The notes under the pieces: model-generated
Databases searched by the model: none
The model's input: the letters and a program-made list of their open reading frames with translations, nothing else
Told to the model about the DNA's origin: nothing
Position numbers and translations under genes: made by a program
Part shown: piece after piece, positions 1-7,197 of the stretch
Position numbering within the stretch: the stretch's first letter is position 1
Layout: every line of letters begins with the position of its first letter
From: an uncultured Gilliamella sp.
GTDB taxonomy: Bacteria; Pseudomonadota; Gammaproteobacteria; Enterobacterales; Orbaceae
DNA: 64,000 nucleotides
Assembly: GCA_945271295.1 (NCBI GenBank)
Contig: CALYPG010000001.1
Span: 62,001 to 126,000, forward strand
Direction of reading: 5' to 3'

Positions 1-209
1 CTAAAAAGCAACAACTTTTCGCTAATACCGAGTTATTCACAATTGATACACCAATAGATGATAAACATCCACAAAATACCGAAATTCCAATATGGACTGT
101 ACCAATAGCCGAGCTAGTTATGCTCCCACCCTATATGATTTATAAATGTCATCGTCCATTAATGACAGTGATTTTGAAAAAATTAGGCAAGAATAAAAAA
201 AAGCAATAA
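1..209 (+). CDS. C-terminal end of an unidentified protein (partial)
   Basis: An open frame enters from the left edge and stops with TAA at 207-209. It encodes about 68 residues, including a hydrophobic stretch (VPIAELVMLPPYMIY) and a lysine-rich tail ending GKNKKKQ. I do not recognise the family. The hydrophobic segment followed by a basic tail would suit a membrane-associated protein, but that is only an impression from 68 residues. A terminator-like hairpin follows at 243-264, so this is probably the last gene of its transcription unit. Confidence 0.5.
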   Translation, partial: KKQQLFANTELFTIDTPIDDKHPQNTEIPIWTVPIAELVMLPPYMIYKCHRPLMTVILKKLGKNKKKQ

Positions 210-242
210 TAGGTTTGCTGCATGCTGATTATTTAATTAACA

Positions 243-275
243 TGCCGACTATAATTAATCGGCAGAATTATTTTA
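243..275 (+). terminator. Hairpin terminator after the partial gene
   Basis: TGCCGA at 243-248 pairs with TCGGCA at 259-264 and is followed by the T-rich GAATTATTTTA. It sits about 35 nt after the stop of the leftmost partial gene and just beyond the 3' end of the catalase remnant, so it may serve both strands. The stem is short (6 bp), so the call is tentative. Confidence 0.4.
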
Positions 276-279
276 GTCA

Positions 280-793
280 TTAGCTTTTGATTAACTCAAT
301 ATCGATGCCAAATCCTTGAGCTATGCCTTGTCCATAATCAGGATGAACGTTATAAAAGTGTTTTAGCTGCCTAATTTGAATATCATGATCAACATTTTTC
401 ATTGAACCAATAATATTATCAATCAATAATTGTTTTTGTTCTGCATTCATTAGATTGAACAGGGCACGCGGCTGTGAATAATAATCCTCATCCACACGAT
501 GATCATGGCGATCGATGGTGCCTGTCGGAACCGTTAGCGGCGGTTCGGCAAATTGAGGTTGTTGTTTGGGGCATTGTCCACGCTATTAGGTTCATAGTTA
601 GGGGCATTATCAGGACTATAAAAACGCATCGCCCCATCGCGTTGATAATTATGTACCAGACATTTTGGGGCATTAATCGGTAATTGTTGGTAATTTGTGC
701 CAATACGGTAACGATGGTAACGATGGGCATCGGCATAAGCAAAAATACGACCCTGTAACATTTTATCAGGTGAAAGTCCGGTGCCGGGCACCA
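280..793 (-). pseudogene. katA: Catalase (KatA) C-terminal half, frameshifted remnant
   Basis: The minus strand encodes the C-terminal part of a clade-3 monofunctional haem catalase. It begins at [22 protein letters not shown], continues through [18 protein letters not shown] and DEDYYSQPRALF, and ends IDIELIKS. Two lesions are visible. One base is missing near 548/549, where LAEPPLTV should be read, splitting the frame. A 9-bp tandem duplication (GTAACGATG at 708-716 and 717-725) inserts an extra HRY. Upstream codons stop abruptly at the 10-bp repeat 784-793, where the island begins. The preceding part of the same gene resumes at 3828. The rest of the N-terminus is absent from the window. 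A functional catalase is not possible from this copy. Confidence 0.93.
784..793. repeat. 10-bp direct repeat, left junction of the island
   Basis: CCGGGCACCA occurs here and again at 3828-3837, flanking the insert exactly where the catalase reading frame breaks. Collapsing the two copies into one restores the catalase codons [10 protein letters not shown] without gap or extra base. The sequence is also what the 3' end of a tRNA looks like (acceptor strand plus CCA). Confidence 0.85.
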
Positions 794-807
794 ATCACCA
801 AATTCTA

Positions 808-832
808 AGACCTGTTTCAAGCAGGTTTTTTT
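808..832 (+). terminator. Small intrinsic terminator at the island's left end
   Basis: ACCTG (810-814) and CAGGT (822-826) form a 5-bp stem with a 7-nt loop followed by seven T's. It immediately follows the tRNA-CCA-like repeat, as terminators follow tRNA genes, and was probably carried in with the attachment site. Confidence 0.55.
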
Positions 833-1170
833 ATGCCTAAAGCCTTTGCAGATAAGCCTTGCAATGATTTTTCTTTGTCAACTGACATCAACCAAAATCA
901 ACCCAAATCAAGTTAAAAAGTGGATACATTTGGTTCGATAATGGCGTGTATCCATAAATTGGCTTTAAAGCCTTTATTGGCAAGGATTAAGAGAAATTAC
1001 TTATTTATATTTATTCACTTTACTTGAATAGTCTTTTATTCTTTATAAATTTTTAAATTAAAACAGTAGTCAAATTTTTTAAGTTTGTTATACTTTTAAC
1101 GGTTAGAAATAGATTTAGTTTAGTATGTAAGCAGACAAGCATAAAAATGTGTTATAAAACAATAAAATAA
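833..1170. other. Island left end without genes
   Basis: No coding frame is convincing here. The stretch holds a repeated ATCAACC(C)AAA motif around 888-915, an inverted repeat TGGATACA (921-928) / TGTATCCA (947-954), and the direct repeat AAAGCCTTT (840s and 970s). These look like integrase/excisionase binding arms of an integrative element rather than promoters. From about 1000 onward it is plain AT-rich DNA. Confidence 0.4.
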
Positions 1171-1200
1171 TTGACAGAGCAAGGGAAAATGCAGTATAAT
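1171..1200 (+). promoter_or_regulatory. Consensus sigma-70 promoter for the surface-protein gene
   Basis: TTGACA at 1171-1176 and TATAAT at 1195-1200 are separated by 18 bp, a 12/12 match to consensus. Transcription would begin around 1206-1208, inside the heptamer repeat that follows. An ATG with an AAGGGA sequence (1189) lies between the two boxes and could only be used by a transcript from further upstream. Confidence 0.65.
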
Positions 1201-1203
1201 TTT

Positions 1204-1224
1204 AGACACCAGACACCAGACACC
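1204..1224. repeat. Three tandem 7-bp units, AGACACC
   Basis: AGACACC is repeated perfectly at 1204-1210, 1211-1217 and 1218-1224. Because 7 is not a multiple of 3, gain or loss of a unit shifts any reading frame passing through. The 21-bp block read in the ATG-1189 frame gives RHQTPDT with no stop. The downstream protein frame is open back to 1206, through the repeat, but contains no start codon there. The repeat also lies at the expected transcription start of the promoter at 1171-1200. Confidence 0.8.
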
Positions 1225-1355
1225 AGCACTGGCAAACCTACGTTTTAAAATTTCCTAATTACTACTTATCAAGATTAAGTTGGGCTTCAAAACATTTATC
1301 TAAATTATCTTTAATCTTAGTACCCTTATTATCTTACTCGGTAAATACCCAAGCG

Positions 1356-2705
1356 TTGTCGTCTACTATGGCAGGGCAAATTCATGGTAGTGCGCCTTAT
1401 TTAACCTTTGATAATGGAGTAACTAAAGTCACGACTACAGAAGGTCTATTGGGCATTACGCTATCCGATGATACTCGTATTACTCCGGCAACCAATACCT
1501 CAACGGCAGGCAATCCAATACGGCTCCCTGAGGACAATCAGAGTTTCGCCGATATTGGTATGCTGGTACCTACTACCACTAACTCCATAAACTTAAAGGA
1601 CTTGATTGGTGCACCATATAATTATTGGGGTGATGATGATGGAGATGGTCAGGGTGCCAATGGTATTACTGTTTCGGGTAGATTAAGCGTGAGTATTACC
1701 AATAAGATAAATCAGGCAGTTAGTCGTAGTGCCACCTTAGATTTATGTAATGCACCTTATAAAATGGTACTAACCAGTACAGCTGGTAGTTTAACCACCC
1801 AGTATGGGTTGCCCAATAGTAGTAGTTTCAGTGGTAGTACTGCCACCTATTATATCAGTCCTAAAGCCGTACCTAAAATCTGTTCAGTTAGGCCGAGTCT
1901 GAACGATGGCGTTGGTGACAACGCCGGCCCTGCCGATATCTGGAGCCCAACTAAAGGCTTCCTGGTGCAATCAACTGAGTCATCAAGTTACAGTCGTAAC
2001 TTCCCGACTACCGGGGCTAATAATCTGCATTTTGATTTACTGGCAGGGGGTATTGATGCTGCAACATTAACTTGGCCAGCCGTCACTCAGGGAGGTATTA
2101 CTGCCACTATGACGTTCAATCCACCTGAAGATAATTCTTTTAACCCTGATGGCGCTTCTTCGGTGCGCGTCACCCTCACTGGTCCGGCGGCAACATCAGC
2201 CCAAATTAATTCAGCATCACCGGGTAGTGTTGCTACTCCCACCTTACCACAAACCTTCGAGTTAGTGGGTTATGATAGTAATAATAAAGCGGTAATAAAA
2301 TATGGCTTTGTCTTAAAGCAGTGGTTCGTCAACCGCGGAAGTAAATATGATACCTATTATAACCACTCATCTTGGTGTTCAAATATAGGCGGCGGATATC
2401 GTATGCCACAGGTCAAAGATTTAACTAACGCCAAGTGTGGTGTGGATAGCTCCTTTCCATGTGTTAATGGTATAGATGGCGCGACGCCGTTATCAACGGT
2501 TAATACTTACCAGCGTAATATCGGAGCTGGTTTGTTCACCGAATGGGGCAACATGGGCCGTTATACCGCTGCTGGCTTCGCCAACTCTAGCTACTGGACA
2601 AGCGACCGCAACGATTTGGACCAGTTCGCTGTCTACTCGTACAACGGCCACGTTAGCAGCAACTACCCCGGCCACAGCTACGACGGGGTTTGCACCTATC
2701 CTTAG
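1356..2705 (+). CDS. Secreted DUF1566/C-type-lectin-like surface protein, start out of frame
   Basis: The only in-frame start is TTG at 1356. However, the frame is open from 1206, and the upstream codons encode a basic then hydrophobic segment (HLSKLSLILVPLLSYSVNTQA) that is clearly a signal peptide ending just before LSS. No ATG, GTG or TTG precedes it in frame. The ATG at 1189 is one base out of phase, and one more heptamer (or one more T in the T4 at 1243-1246) would join it. The mature part is threonine/serine/glycine-rich, with a D-rich segment (WGDDDGDGQG). The C-terminal 130 residues carry a DUF1566-like pattern (WCSNIGGGYRMPQVKDL, SSYWTSD) and end GVCTYP. The last 60 codons are far richer in GC than the rest and almost all pyrimidine-ending codons are C-ending. 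Exported adhesin or lectin is inferred. It may currently be switched off or broken. Confidence 0.7.
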   Translation: MSSTMAGQIHGSAPYLTFDNGVTKVTTTEGLLGITLSDDTRITPATNTSTAGNPIRLPEDNQSFADIGMLVPTTTNSINLKDLIGAPYNYWGDDDGDGQGANGITVSGRLSVSITNKINQAVSRSATLDLCNAPYKMVLTSTAGSLTTQYGLPNSSSFSGSTATYYISPKAVPKICSVRPSLNDGVGDNAGPADIWSPTKGFLVQSTESSSYSRNFPTTGANNLHFDLLAGGIDAATLTWPAVTQGGITATMTFNPPEDNSFNPDGASSVRVTLTGPAATSAQINSASPGSVATPTLPQTFELVGYDSNNKAVIKYGFVLKQWFVNRGSKYDTYYNHSSWCSNIGGGYRMPQVKDLTNAKCGVDSSFPCVNGIDGATPLSTVNTYQRNIGAGLFTEWGNMGRYTAAGFANSSYWTSDRNDLDQFAVYSYNGHVSSNYPGHSYDGVCTYP

Positions 2706-2886
2706 TTCTTAGTCCTTAAGTCGTGGGCGTTTAATAAGGGGTAATAAAAGTTAAGCAACAAGAGTGTAAATACCCTCAAACTTAGTACACAACTAACGTA
2801 GAAAACCGTGCTGCTTGTTTTAGTGTTTTATACACACTGGCGTTTATGCTATTTAATTATTTCTTTGATTTTTAATACTATTTCAC

Positions 2887-2909
2887 TTGTATATCAATTT
2901 AATATACAA
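2887..2909. promoter_or_regulatory. Palindrome upstream of the toxin-antitoxin genes
   Basis: TTGTATAT (2887-2894) and ATATACAA (2902-2909) are perfect inverted arms around a 7-nt centre, 47 bp before the antitoxin start. DUF1778 antitoxins are ribbon-helix-helix repressors of their own promoters, so this is a plausible operator. Such AT-rich palindromes also occur by chance here. Confidence 0.4.
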
Positions 2910-2955
2910 TATATACTACAGTACTTTCATACTTAATTAAAAAACAGTAATTAAA

Positions 2956-3230
2956 ATGAGAACTGAAACCAAAAAATCGTCTATTAATATTAGAGCTAAG
3001 GCATCCCAAAAAGAATTGATTGATATTGCAGCGCATTTACTATCTAAATCACGCACTGATTTTATTTTAGAAACAGTTTGCTCAAAGGCTGAAGATGTTT
3101 TGCTTGATCAGCGTCTTTTTTAATCGACGATGAACAGATAAATGCCTTCAATCATGCAATAGAAGCCTCTTTTGATAGTAATGAAAAAATTCAAGCTTTA
3201 TTGTCGCGAAAGTCACCATGGGAAAAATAG
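2956..3230 (+). pseudogene. DUF1778 (TacA-type) antitoxin, frameshifted
   Basis: From ATG 2956 the frame encodes a ribbon-helix-helix antitoxin (INIRAKASQKELIDIAA, SRTDFILETVCSKAEDVLLDQRLF) and then stops at 3121-3123. Directly after, in the +1 frame, the family's C-terminal tail continues (IDDEQINAFNHAIEASFDSNEKIQALL) to a TAG at 3228-3230. A run of six T's at 3116-3121 where seven are expected explains the break. The family neutralises GNAT acetyltransferase toxins through the C-terminal tail, which here would not be made. It overlaps the toxin start by 13 bp, the usual arrangement. Confidence 0.85.
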
Positions 3231-3699
3231 AAGCGCCGCACTTATTGAATGAACATCATGATTTTGCGTCATTTGATTGTGAAGAGTTGTCTTTGAATGA
3301 ATGGTTGAAGAAAAAATCCTTAAAAAAAATCAAAAAAGTGGAGCTTGCCGTACATTTGTGATTTGTGACAATAACAAAGTAATCGGCTTTTATTGTTTAT
3401 CAACTGGTAGTATCCAACATCGACAACTAACATTGGGTAGATTTAAGCGCAATATGCCCAATCCTATTCCGGTTATTATCTTAGGCCGTTTAGCTATTGA
3501 TAAAAATTACAAAGCAAAAGGATTAGGTGCGGCATTATTAAAAGATGTTATATTACGCTCGAAAGAAGTCTCTAAACAAGTTGGTTCTAGAGCACTATTG
3601 GTACATAGCTTAACAGATGAAGCCAATGCGTTTTATATTAAATTTGGATTTGTTGATTCTGGGATTCAGGAAAGAACAATGCTAATCTCTTTATGGTAA
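3218..3699 (+). pseudogene. GNAT (TacT/AtaT-type) toxin, frameshifted
   Basis: The toxin starts at ATG 3218 inside the antitoxin's end (MGKIEAPHLLNEHHDF...LNEWLKKKSL), then loses its frame in a run of eight A's at 3322-3329. The remainder continues in another frame (NQKSGACRTFVICDNNKVIGFYCLSTGSI ... LGRLAIDKNYKAKGLGAALLKDVI ... FYIKFGFVDS) to TAA at 3699. The family normally reads W-L-K-x-x-A/S-L-K-N-Q here, which six A's would give. GNAT toxins of this type acetylate the amino group of charged tRNAs and stop translation. The acetyl-CoA loop region (KGLGAALL) is intact, but translation from the native start would terminate early. A shorter frame from ATG 3301 lacks the N-terminus. Confidence 0.82.
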
Positions 3700-3742
3700 T
3701 AAAATTGAGCTTAATTGTACATTTTTAAAGTGGCTCAATTTA

Positions 3743-3762
3743 TGGGTACAAATATGGGTATA
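3743..3762. promoter_or_regulatory. Tandem arm-type-like sites at the island's right end
   Basis: TGGGTACA (3743-3750) and TGGGTATA (3755-3762) are direct repeats 12 bp apart, lying 65-85 bp from the right attachment core. The related TGGATACA occurs near the left end in both orientations. This is the layout expected of integrase arm sites in attP; the identification is inference from pattern only. Confidence 0.4.
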
Positions 3763-3814
3763 TTTTTCATCTAAATATTTAAAATCCAGTAACCACAAGG
3801 TTTCCACTCACATC

Positions 3815-3837
3815 TTCGATTCCGCGTCCGGGCACCA
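3815..3837. other. tRNA-3'-end-like attachment sequence (right junction)
   Basis: From a T-loop-like TTCGATT at 3815-3821 to CCGGGCACCA at 3828-3837 the sequence reads like the 3' quarter of a tRNA gene. The preceding bases cannot complete a T-stem, so there is no tRNA here. Integrative elements commonly carry such a fragment to repair the tRNA they enter. Only the last 10 bp are shared with the catalase target. Confidence 0.65.
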
Positions 3838-3970
3838 CGTTACTAGGTTCAAATGCTGATTGTTCTACTTCAGCAAAATAGTTTTGCACATTGCGGTTTA
3901 ACTCCATCACACCCACTTCTATTAGTGGGTATTGTTTTTTTGACCAAACCTTAGTGACATCAAATACCCG
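3828..3970 (-). pseudogene. katA: Catalase (KatA) central fragment, right of the island
   Basis: The minus strand encodes [18 protein letters not shown], then [27 protein letters not shown], the catalase segment that directly precedes the part found at 280-793. After VVPG the frame runs into the island and stops. On the N-terminal side homology ends abruptly at F, with a stop close by, so the haem-pocket His/Asn half of the enzyme has been deleted. It is the same gene as the left fragment: joining the two at the shared 10 bp gives a continuous reading frame. Confidence 0.9.
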
Positions 3971-4202
3971 AATAATTAGTCCCTAAGACAAAGATATAGG
4001 ACTGTAGAGCGTGGAAAAAAGAAACGACGGTAATAACAAATATAATGTATGAAATTATATGTTAATTTACAAGAATAATATCAATAATATTCGATTTTCA
4101 CATTTAAAAATTAATATTATCGAAAAAACTTGGTTATTTGTTATTTATTCGCATAAATACGCGCATTAATAACAAAATCCATTTTTTTATTTGATATCAA
4201 AT
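3971..4202. other. Gene-free AT-rich spacer
   Basis: Between the catalase fragment and the fau stop codon no frame of convincing quality, no RNA gene and no clear regulatory motif is visible. It presumably marks the scar of the deletion that removed the catalase N-terminus and promoter. Confidence 0.4.
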
Positions 4203-4748
4203 TTAAGCATAAATAATTTCTGGCAAACAAATATCCCAAGGATTATTTGCTATCTTTTCCACTTGTTGACAAGCAAAGGCCAGTCCAATTGGTAAGATTT
4301 GCTGAACTTGATAATTTGCTAACATACGATCGTAAAATCCGCCTCCCATTCCCATTCTATAACCTCTTGCATCAAAGGCAACTAATGGTGTAAAGATAAT
4401 ATCTAAATGATGAACGGGAATAACATTTAGTACATTTAAAGCTGGTTCTGGTATACCGAATTGATTGTTAACTAATGGCGTTTGAGGGGTGTAATTTAGA
4501 AACAGTAGATGGTTTGGTACAAAAGGATGAATGACGGGTAAGTAGACTGATTTATGTTGTTGCCAGAGAAATTCAATAATAGGTTTGGTATTCACTTCGC
4601 CATCAAATGATAAAAAAATCGCTATGTTATTAGCTGATTGAACGGCTGGATGATTTGCAATTTGTTGATAGATAATTTGCTGTGCAATTTGACGTTCAGC
4701 TAAAGATAGTTCTCGTCTTTTTTGGCGAATGATGTTTCGAATATTCAT
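4203..4748 (-). CDS. fau: 5-formyltetrahydrofolate cyclo-ligase
   Basis: ATP-dependent conversion of 5-formyl-THF to 5,10-methenyl-THF, a cytosolic folate recycling step. The 181-residue protein has the N-terminal basic RQKRREL segment, a central FTPLVAFD strand and the signature MGMGGGFYDRML that binds ATP/substrate. Length matches E. coli YgfA (182). It is the last gene of a minus-strand unit and lies immediately downstream of the 6S RNA gene, the arrangement conserved across gammaproteobacteria, where the 6S transcript reads through into this gene. Confidence 0.95.
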   Translation of the reverse strand: MNIRNIIRQKRRELSLAERQIAQQIIYQQIANHPAVQSANNIAIFLSFDGEVNTKPIIEFLWQQHKSVYLPVIHPFVPNHLLFLNYTPQTPLVNNQFGIPEPALNVLNVIPVHHLDIIFTPLVAFDARGYRMGMGGGFYDRMLANYQVQQILPIGLAFACQQVEKIANNPWDICLPEIIYA

Positions 4749-4775
4749 CTCTCATCACTGTTAGCAGTAAGATAA

Positions 4776-4957
4776 AACACTCCAAGATGTCGTTGGGGTC
4801 GTAACCCTTGAACCCAAGGTTCAAGGTGAACATCGTGTTTCAATTTTTAGGTTTCCTTATCAATAAGGCATACACACCAATTGAAAATCACACCGTTCTG
4901 AAGTTTAGAATATCGGCTCAGGGGACTAACCCGCATCGCGAACATCTCAGAGGTTGT
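4776..4957 (-). ncRNA. ssrS: 6S RNA
   Basis: The reverse strand carries a 6S RNA of about 182 nt. The 5' closing strand ACCTCTGAGATGTTCGC and its partner GACATCTTGGAGTG near the 3' end form the terminal stem. The conserved segments GTCCCCTGAGCCGATATT and TTCACCTTGAACC...GGGTTCAAGGGTTACGA are almost identical to the E. coli RNA. 6S RNA mimics an open promoter and sequesters sigma-70 RNA polymerase in stationary phase. It sits between zapA and fau, as in enterobacteria. Ends are placed by comparison with the E. coli RNA and may be a few bases off. Confidence 0.95.
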
Positions 4958-5021
4958 TATAATAATACAAAATTTAGAAAATGATACAATACCGTTTTTC
5001 GTAATTTTACAAATTAAAGTG

Positions 5022-5306
5022 TTAGTTGCTGGTATTTAAAGCAGAATCAAGTAACTGTTGAAGCATTTTTAATCGATTGCTGAACTCTTCACTTTTTTCT
5101 TTTTCTTTGGCAAGTTCATAGGAAATATTTAGTGCAGCAGTCATGATGAGTTGTTCACTACTTATTTGAGGTAATTTTTGGCGTAAGTTAGTTAAGCGGG
5201 CATCTAAATCTTTTGCGACATTATTTAATGCGTCTACTTCATCAACAGGACAATTGAACTTTAAAGTTCGTCCAAAAATTTGAATAGTGACAGCTTGAGT
5301 TTCCAT
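5022..5306 (-). CDS. zapA: Cell division protein ZapA
   Basis: Short Z-ring-associated protein that cross-links FtsZ filaments. The 94 residues show the N-terminal beta-rich head (VTIQIFGRTLKFNCP, VDALNNVAKDLDARL) followed by a C-terminal coiled coil (LAKEKEKSEEFSNRLKMLQQLLDSAL). It is slightly shorter than E. coli ZapA (109). Its ATG lies 7 bp after the dxs stop codon, with an AGG sequence overlapping that stop, so translation is probably coupled to dxs. The 6S RNA follows downstream. Confidence 0.93.
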   Translation of the reverse strand: METQAVTIQIFGRTLKFNCPVDEVDALNNVAKDLDARLTNLRQKLPQISSEQLIMTAALNISYELAKEKEKSEEFSNRLKMLQQLLDSALNTSN

Positions 5307-5313
5307 ATATAAC

Positions 5314-7170
5314 CTATTGATTTATAAATTCGTTAATTTTATTAATAATATGTTCACAGTTCAATCCCATCTCTTCTCTCATTTCCTTTTGAGACCCTTG
5401 TGAAATAAACTTGTCAGGTAATCCTATATTTAAAATATCACATTTTATTTTTTTCGATAATAAAAATTCACATACCGCGCTACCTGCGCCACCTTGGATA
5501 CTATTTTCTTCAATAGTGACAAGTATAGTATGTGTTTGGCTAATCTGCAAAAGCAGTTTTGTATCTAACGGTTTAACAAATCGCATATCAATTACTGTAG
5601 CATTAAGTTGTTCAGCAGCTTGTAAAACTTCTGAAAGCAATGCGCCAAAATTTAGTAAAGCAATCGTGTTACCTTCTCGACAAATTTTAGCTTGCCCTAT
5701 TGGAATAGTAGTTAACGGCATTAATGTTACACCCATTCCATCACCACGAGGATAACGCACCGCAGCAGGGCCATTATGTAAATAACCAGTATAGAGCATT
5801 TGTCGACATTCGTTTTCATCACTTGGTGTCATAATGATAAAGTTAGGTATACAGCGTAAAAAGCTAAGATCAAAAGCACCTTGATGCGTTTCACCATCAG
5901 CACCAACAATCCCAGCCCTGTCGATAGCTAATAATATGGGTAAATTTTGAATAGCTATATCATGGATCACTTGGTCGTACGCCCGTTGTAAAAATGTCGA
6001 ATAAATAGCGACAATCGGTTTTAAGCCACTAATAGCAAAACCCGTTGCCAGTGTCACTGCATGTTGCTCAGCAATAGCAACATCAAAAAAGCGATCTGGA
6101 AAACGGCTGGCAAACTTGGTCATGCCAGAACCTTCACCCATGGCTGGTGTAATAGCAACTAAACGCTTATCCTGTTCAGCCATTTCACAAAGCCAATCCC
6201 CAAAAACTTGGGAATAAGTCGGTACCACTTTCTTTACCGAAGGAATTATACCATCAACTGGATTAAATTTAGGTACACCATGCCATAATGTAGGATTTTT
6301 TTCAGCAGGGGCATACCCTTTCCCTTTTTGAGTAATGACATGTAATAATTGCGGGCCTTTTAATTGACGAATTTTTTGTAAAGTGATAACCAGATTTTCA
6401 ATATCATGACCATCAATAGGCCCTATATAGTTAAATCCGAGTTCTTCAAATAAAATTGCTGGTGTAACTAAACCTTTTAAATGCTCTTCAGTCTTTTTTA
6501 ATAACTCTTTTAAAGGAGGAATATTCGATAGTACTCGTTTGCTACTTTCGCGTAACGAAGCATAGGTTCTACTCGATAAAATCTGGGTTAAATGTTGATT
6601 CAGTGCCCCAGTATTTTCAGAAATGGACATATCATTATCATTCACAATGACTAACATATCGGGTTTTATATGTCCAGCATGGTTCATGGCCTCAAATGCC
6701 ATACCTGCGGTTAAAGCGCCATCGCCAATTACCGCGGCGACTTTATGCCCAGAGCGTTTTTGTTGTTCGCTAATTGCGATCCCCAAGGCAGCACTGATAG
6801 AGGTAGAGGAATGACCAGTAGTTAATACATCATATTCACTTTCACTTCGGTGTGGAAAGGGGTGTAATCCCCCTTTTTGCCGAATGGTAAGCATTTGATC
6901 ACGACGACCTGTTAATATTTTATGTGGGTAAGCCTGATGACCAACATCCCAAATAATTTTATCTAATGGGGTTTGATAGACATAATGTAGTGCAGTAGTT
7001 AATTCAACCACACCAAGTCCTGATGCCAAATGACCGCTTGATTGACTTACACATGTCAATAAAAATTGCCTAAGTTCACGACAAATGGTCGACAACTGCG
7101 ATAGAGGATAACGCCTTAAATCCTCTGGTGAGTTTATTTGTTTTAACAAAGGGTAATTATCTAAATTCAT
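5314..7170 (-). CDS. dxs: 1-deoxy-D-xylulose-5-phosphate synthase
   Basis: First enzyme of the MEP isoprenoid pathway; condenses pyruvate with glyceraldehyde-3-phosphate using thiamine diphosphate and Mg2+. The 618-residue protein (E. coli 620) has [14 protein letters not shown] near residues 45-57, the ThDP/Mg motif GDGALTAG at 149-156 with N-D-N-D at 177-180, the transketolase-type [12 protein letters not shown] catalytic region and a C-terminal transketolase domain. It follows ispA by 27 bp and precedes zapA by 7 bp, all one operon. Confidence 0.97.
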   Translation of the reverse strand: MNLDNYPLLKQINSPEDLRRYPLSQLSTICRELRQFLLTCVSQSSGHLASGLGVVELTTALHYVYQTPLDKIIWDVGHQAYPHKILTGRRDQMLTIRQKGGLHPFPHRSESEYDVLTTGHSSTSISAALGIAISEQQKRSGHKVAAVIGDGALTAGMAFEAMNHAGHIKPDMLVIVNDNDMSISENTGALNQHLTQILSSRTYASLRESSKRVLSNIPPLKELLKKTEEHLKGLVTPAILFEELGFNYIGPIDGHDIENLVITLQKIRQLKGPQLLHVITQKGKGYAPAEKNPTLWHGVPKFNPVDGIIPSVKKVVPTYSQVFGDWLCEMAEQDKRLVAITPAMGEGSGMTKFASRFPDRFFDVAIAEQHAVTLATGFAISGLKPIVAIYSTFLQRAYDQVIHDIAIQNLPILLAIDRAGIVGADGETHQGAFDLSFLRCIPNFIIMTPSDENECRQMLYTGYLHNGPAAVRYPRGDGMGVTLMPLTTIPIGQAKICREGNTIALLNFGALLSEVLQAAEQLNATVIDMRFVKPLDTKLLLQISQTHTILVTIEENSIQGGAGSAVCEFLLSKKIKCDILNIGLPDKFISQGSQKEMREEMGLNCEHIINKINEFINQ

Positions 7171-7197
7171 TATGTAAATTTGTCTGTTAGTTATTTG

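Larger units (their letters stand above)
784..3837. mobile_element. Approx. 3.03-kb genomic island inserted in katA
   Basis: The segment is bounded by 10-bp direct repeats (784-793, 3828-3837) and interrupts a catalase coding sequence. The inner right end (3815-3837) reads like the T-loop to CCA part of a tRNA gene. The inner left end carries a small hairpin terminator such as follows tRNA genes, so the circular form would recreate a tRNA 3' end plus terminator. Short sites of the form TGG(G/A)TA(C/T)A lie near both ends (921-928, inverted at 947-954, 3743-3750, 3755-3762), resembling arm-type sites of tyrosine integrases. No integrase gene is present. The cargo is a secreted lectin-like protein and a broken toxin-antitoxin pair. 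Integration by a tRNA-targeting integrase at a chance match in katA is inference. Confidence 0.8.

Noticed and set aside
503..820. Minus-strand frame of 105 codons with hydrophobic runs
   Set aside because: It is the catalase remnant read out of frame; the correct frame gives the recognisable catalase sequence.
2476..2712. Alternative frames on both strands over the GC-rich end of the lectin-like gene
   Set aside because: They are long only because the segment is GC-rich; the products are low-complexity Ala/Thr strings while the main frame keeps the DUF1566 pattern.
3301..3699. GNAT frame from ATG 3301 as an intact gene
   Set aside because: It lacks the family's N-terminal segment, which is present upstream in another frame ending in a poly-A run; it is better read as a frameshifted pseudogene.
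3815..3837. A tRNA gene at the right island end
   Set aside because: Only the last 23 nt look tRNA-like; no T-stem partner, anticodon or D arm can be formed upstream.
784..3837. Prophage or insertion sequence in katA
   Set aside because: No transposase, terminal inverted repeats, phage structural gene or integrase; the att-like ends favour a small integrative island.
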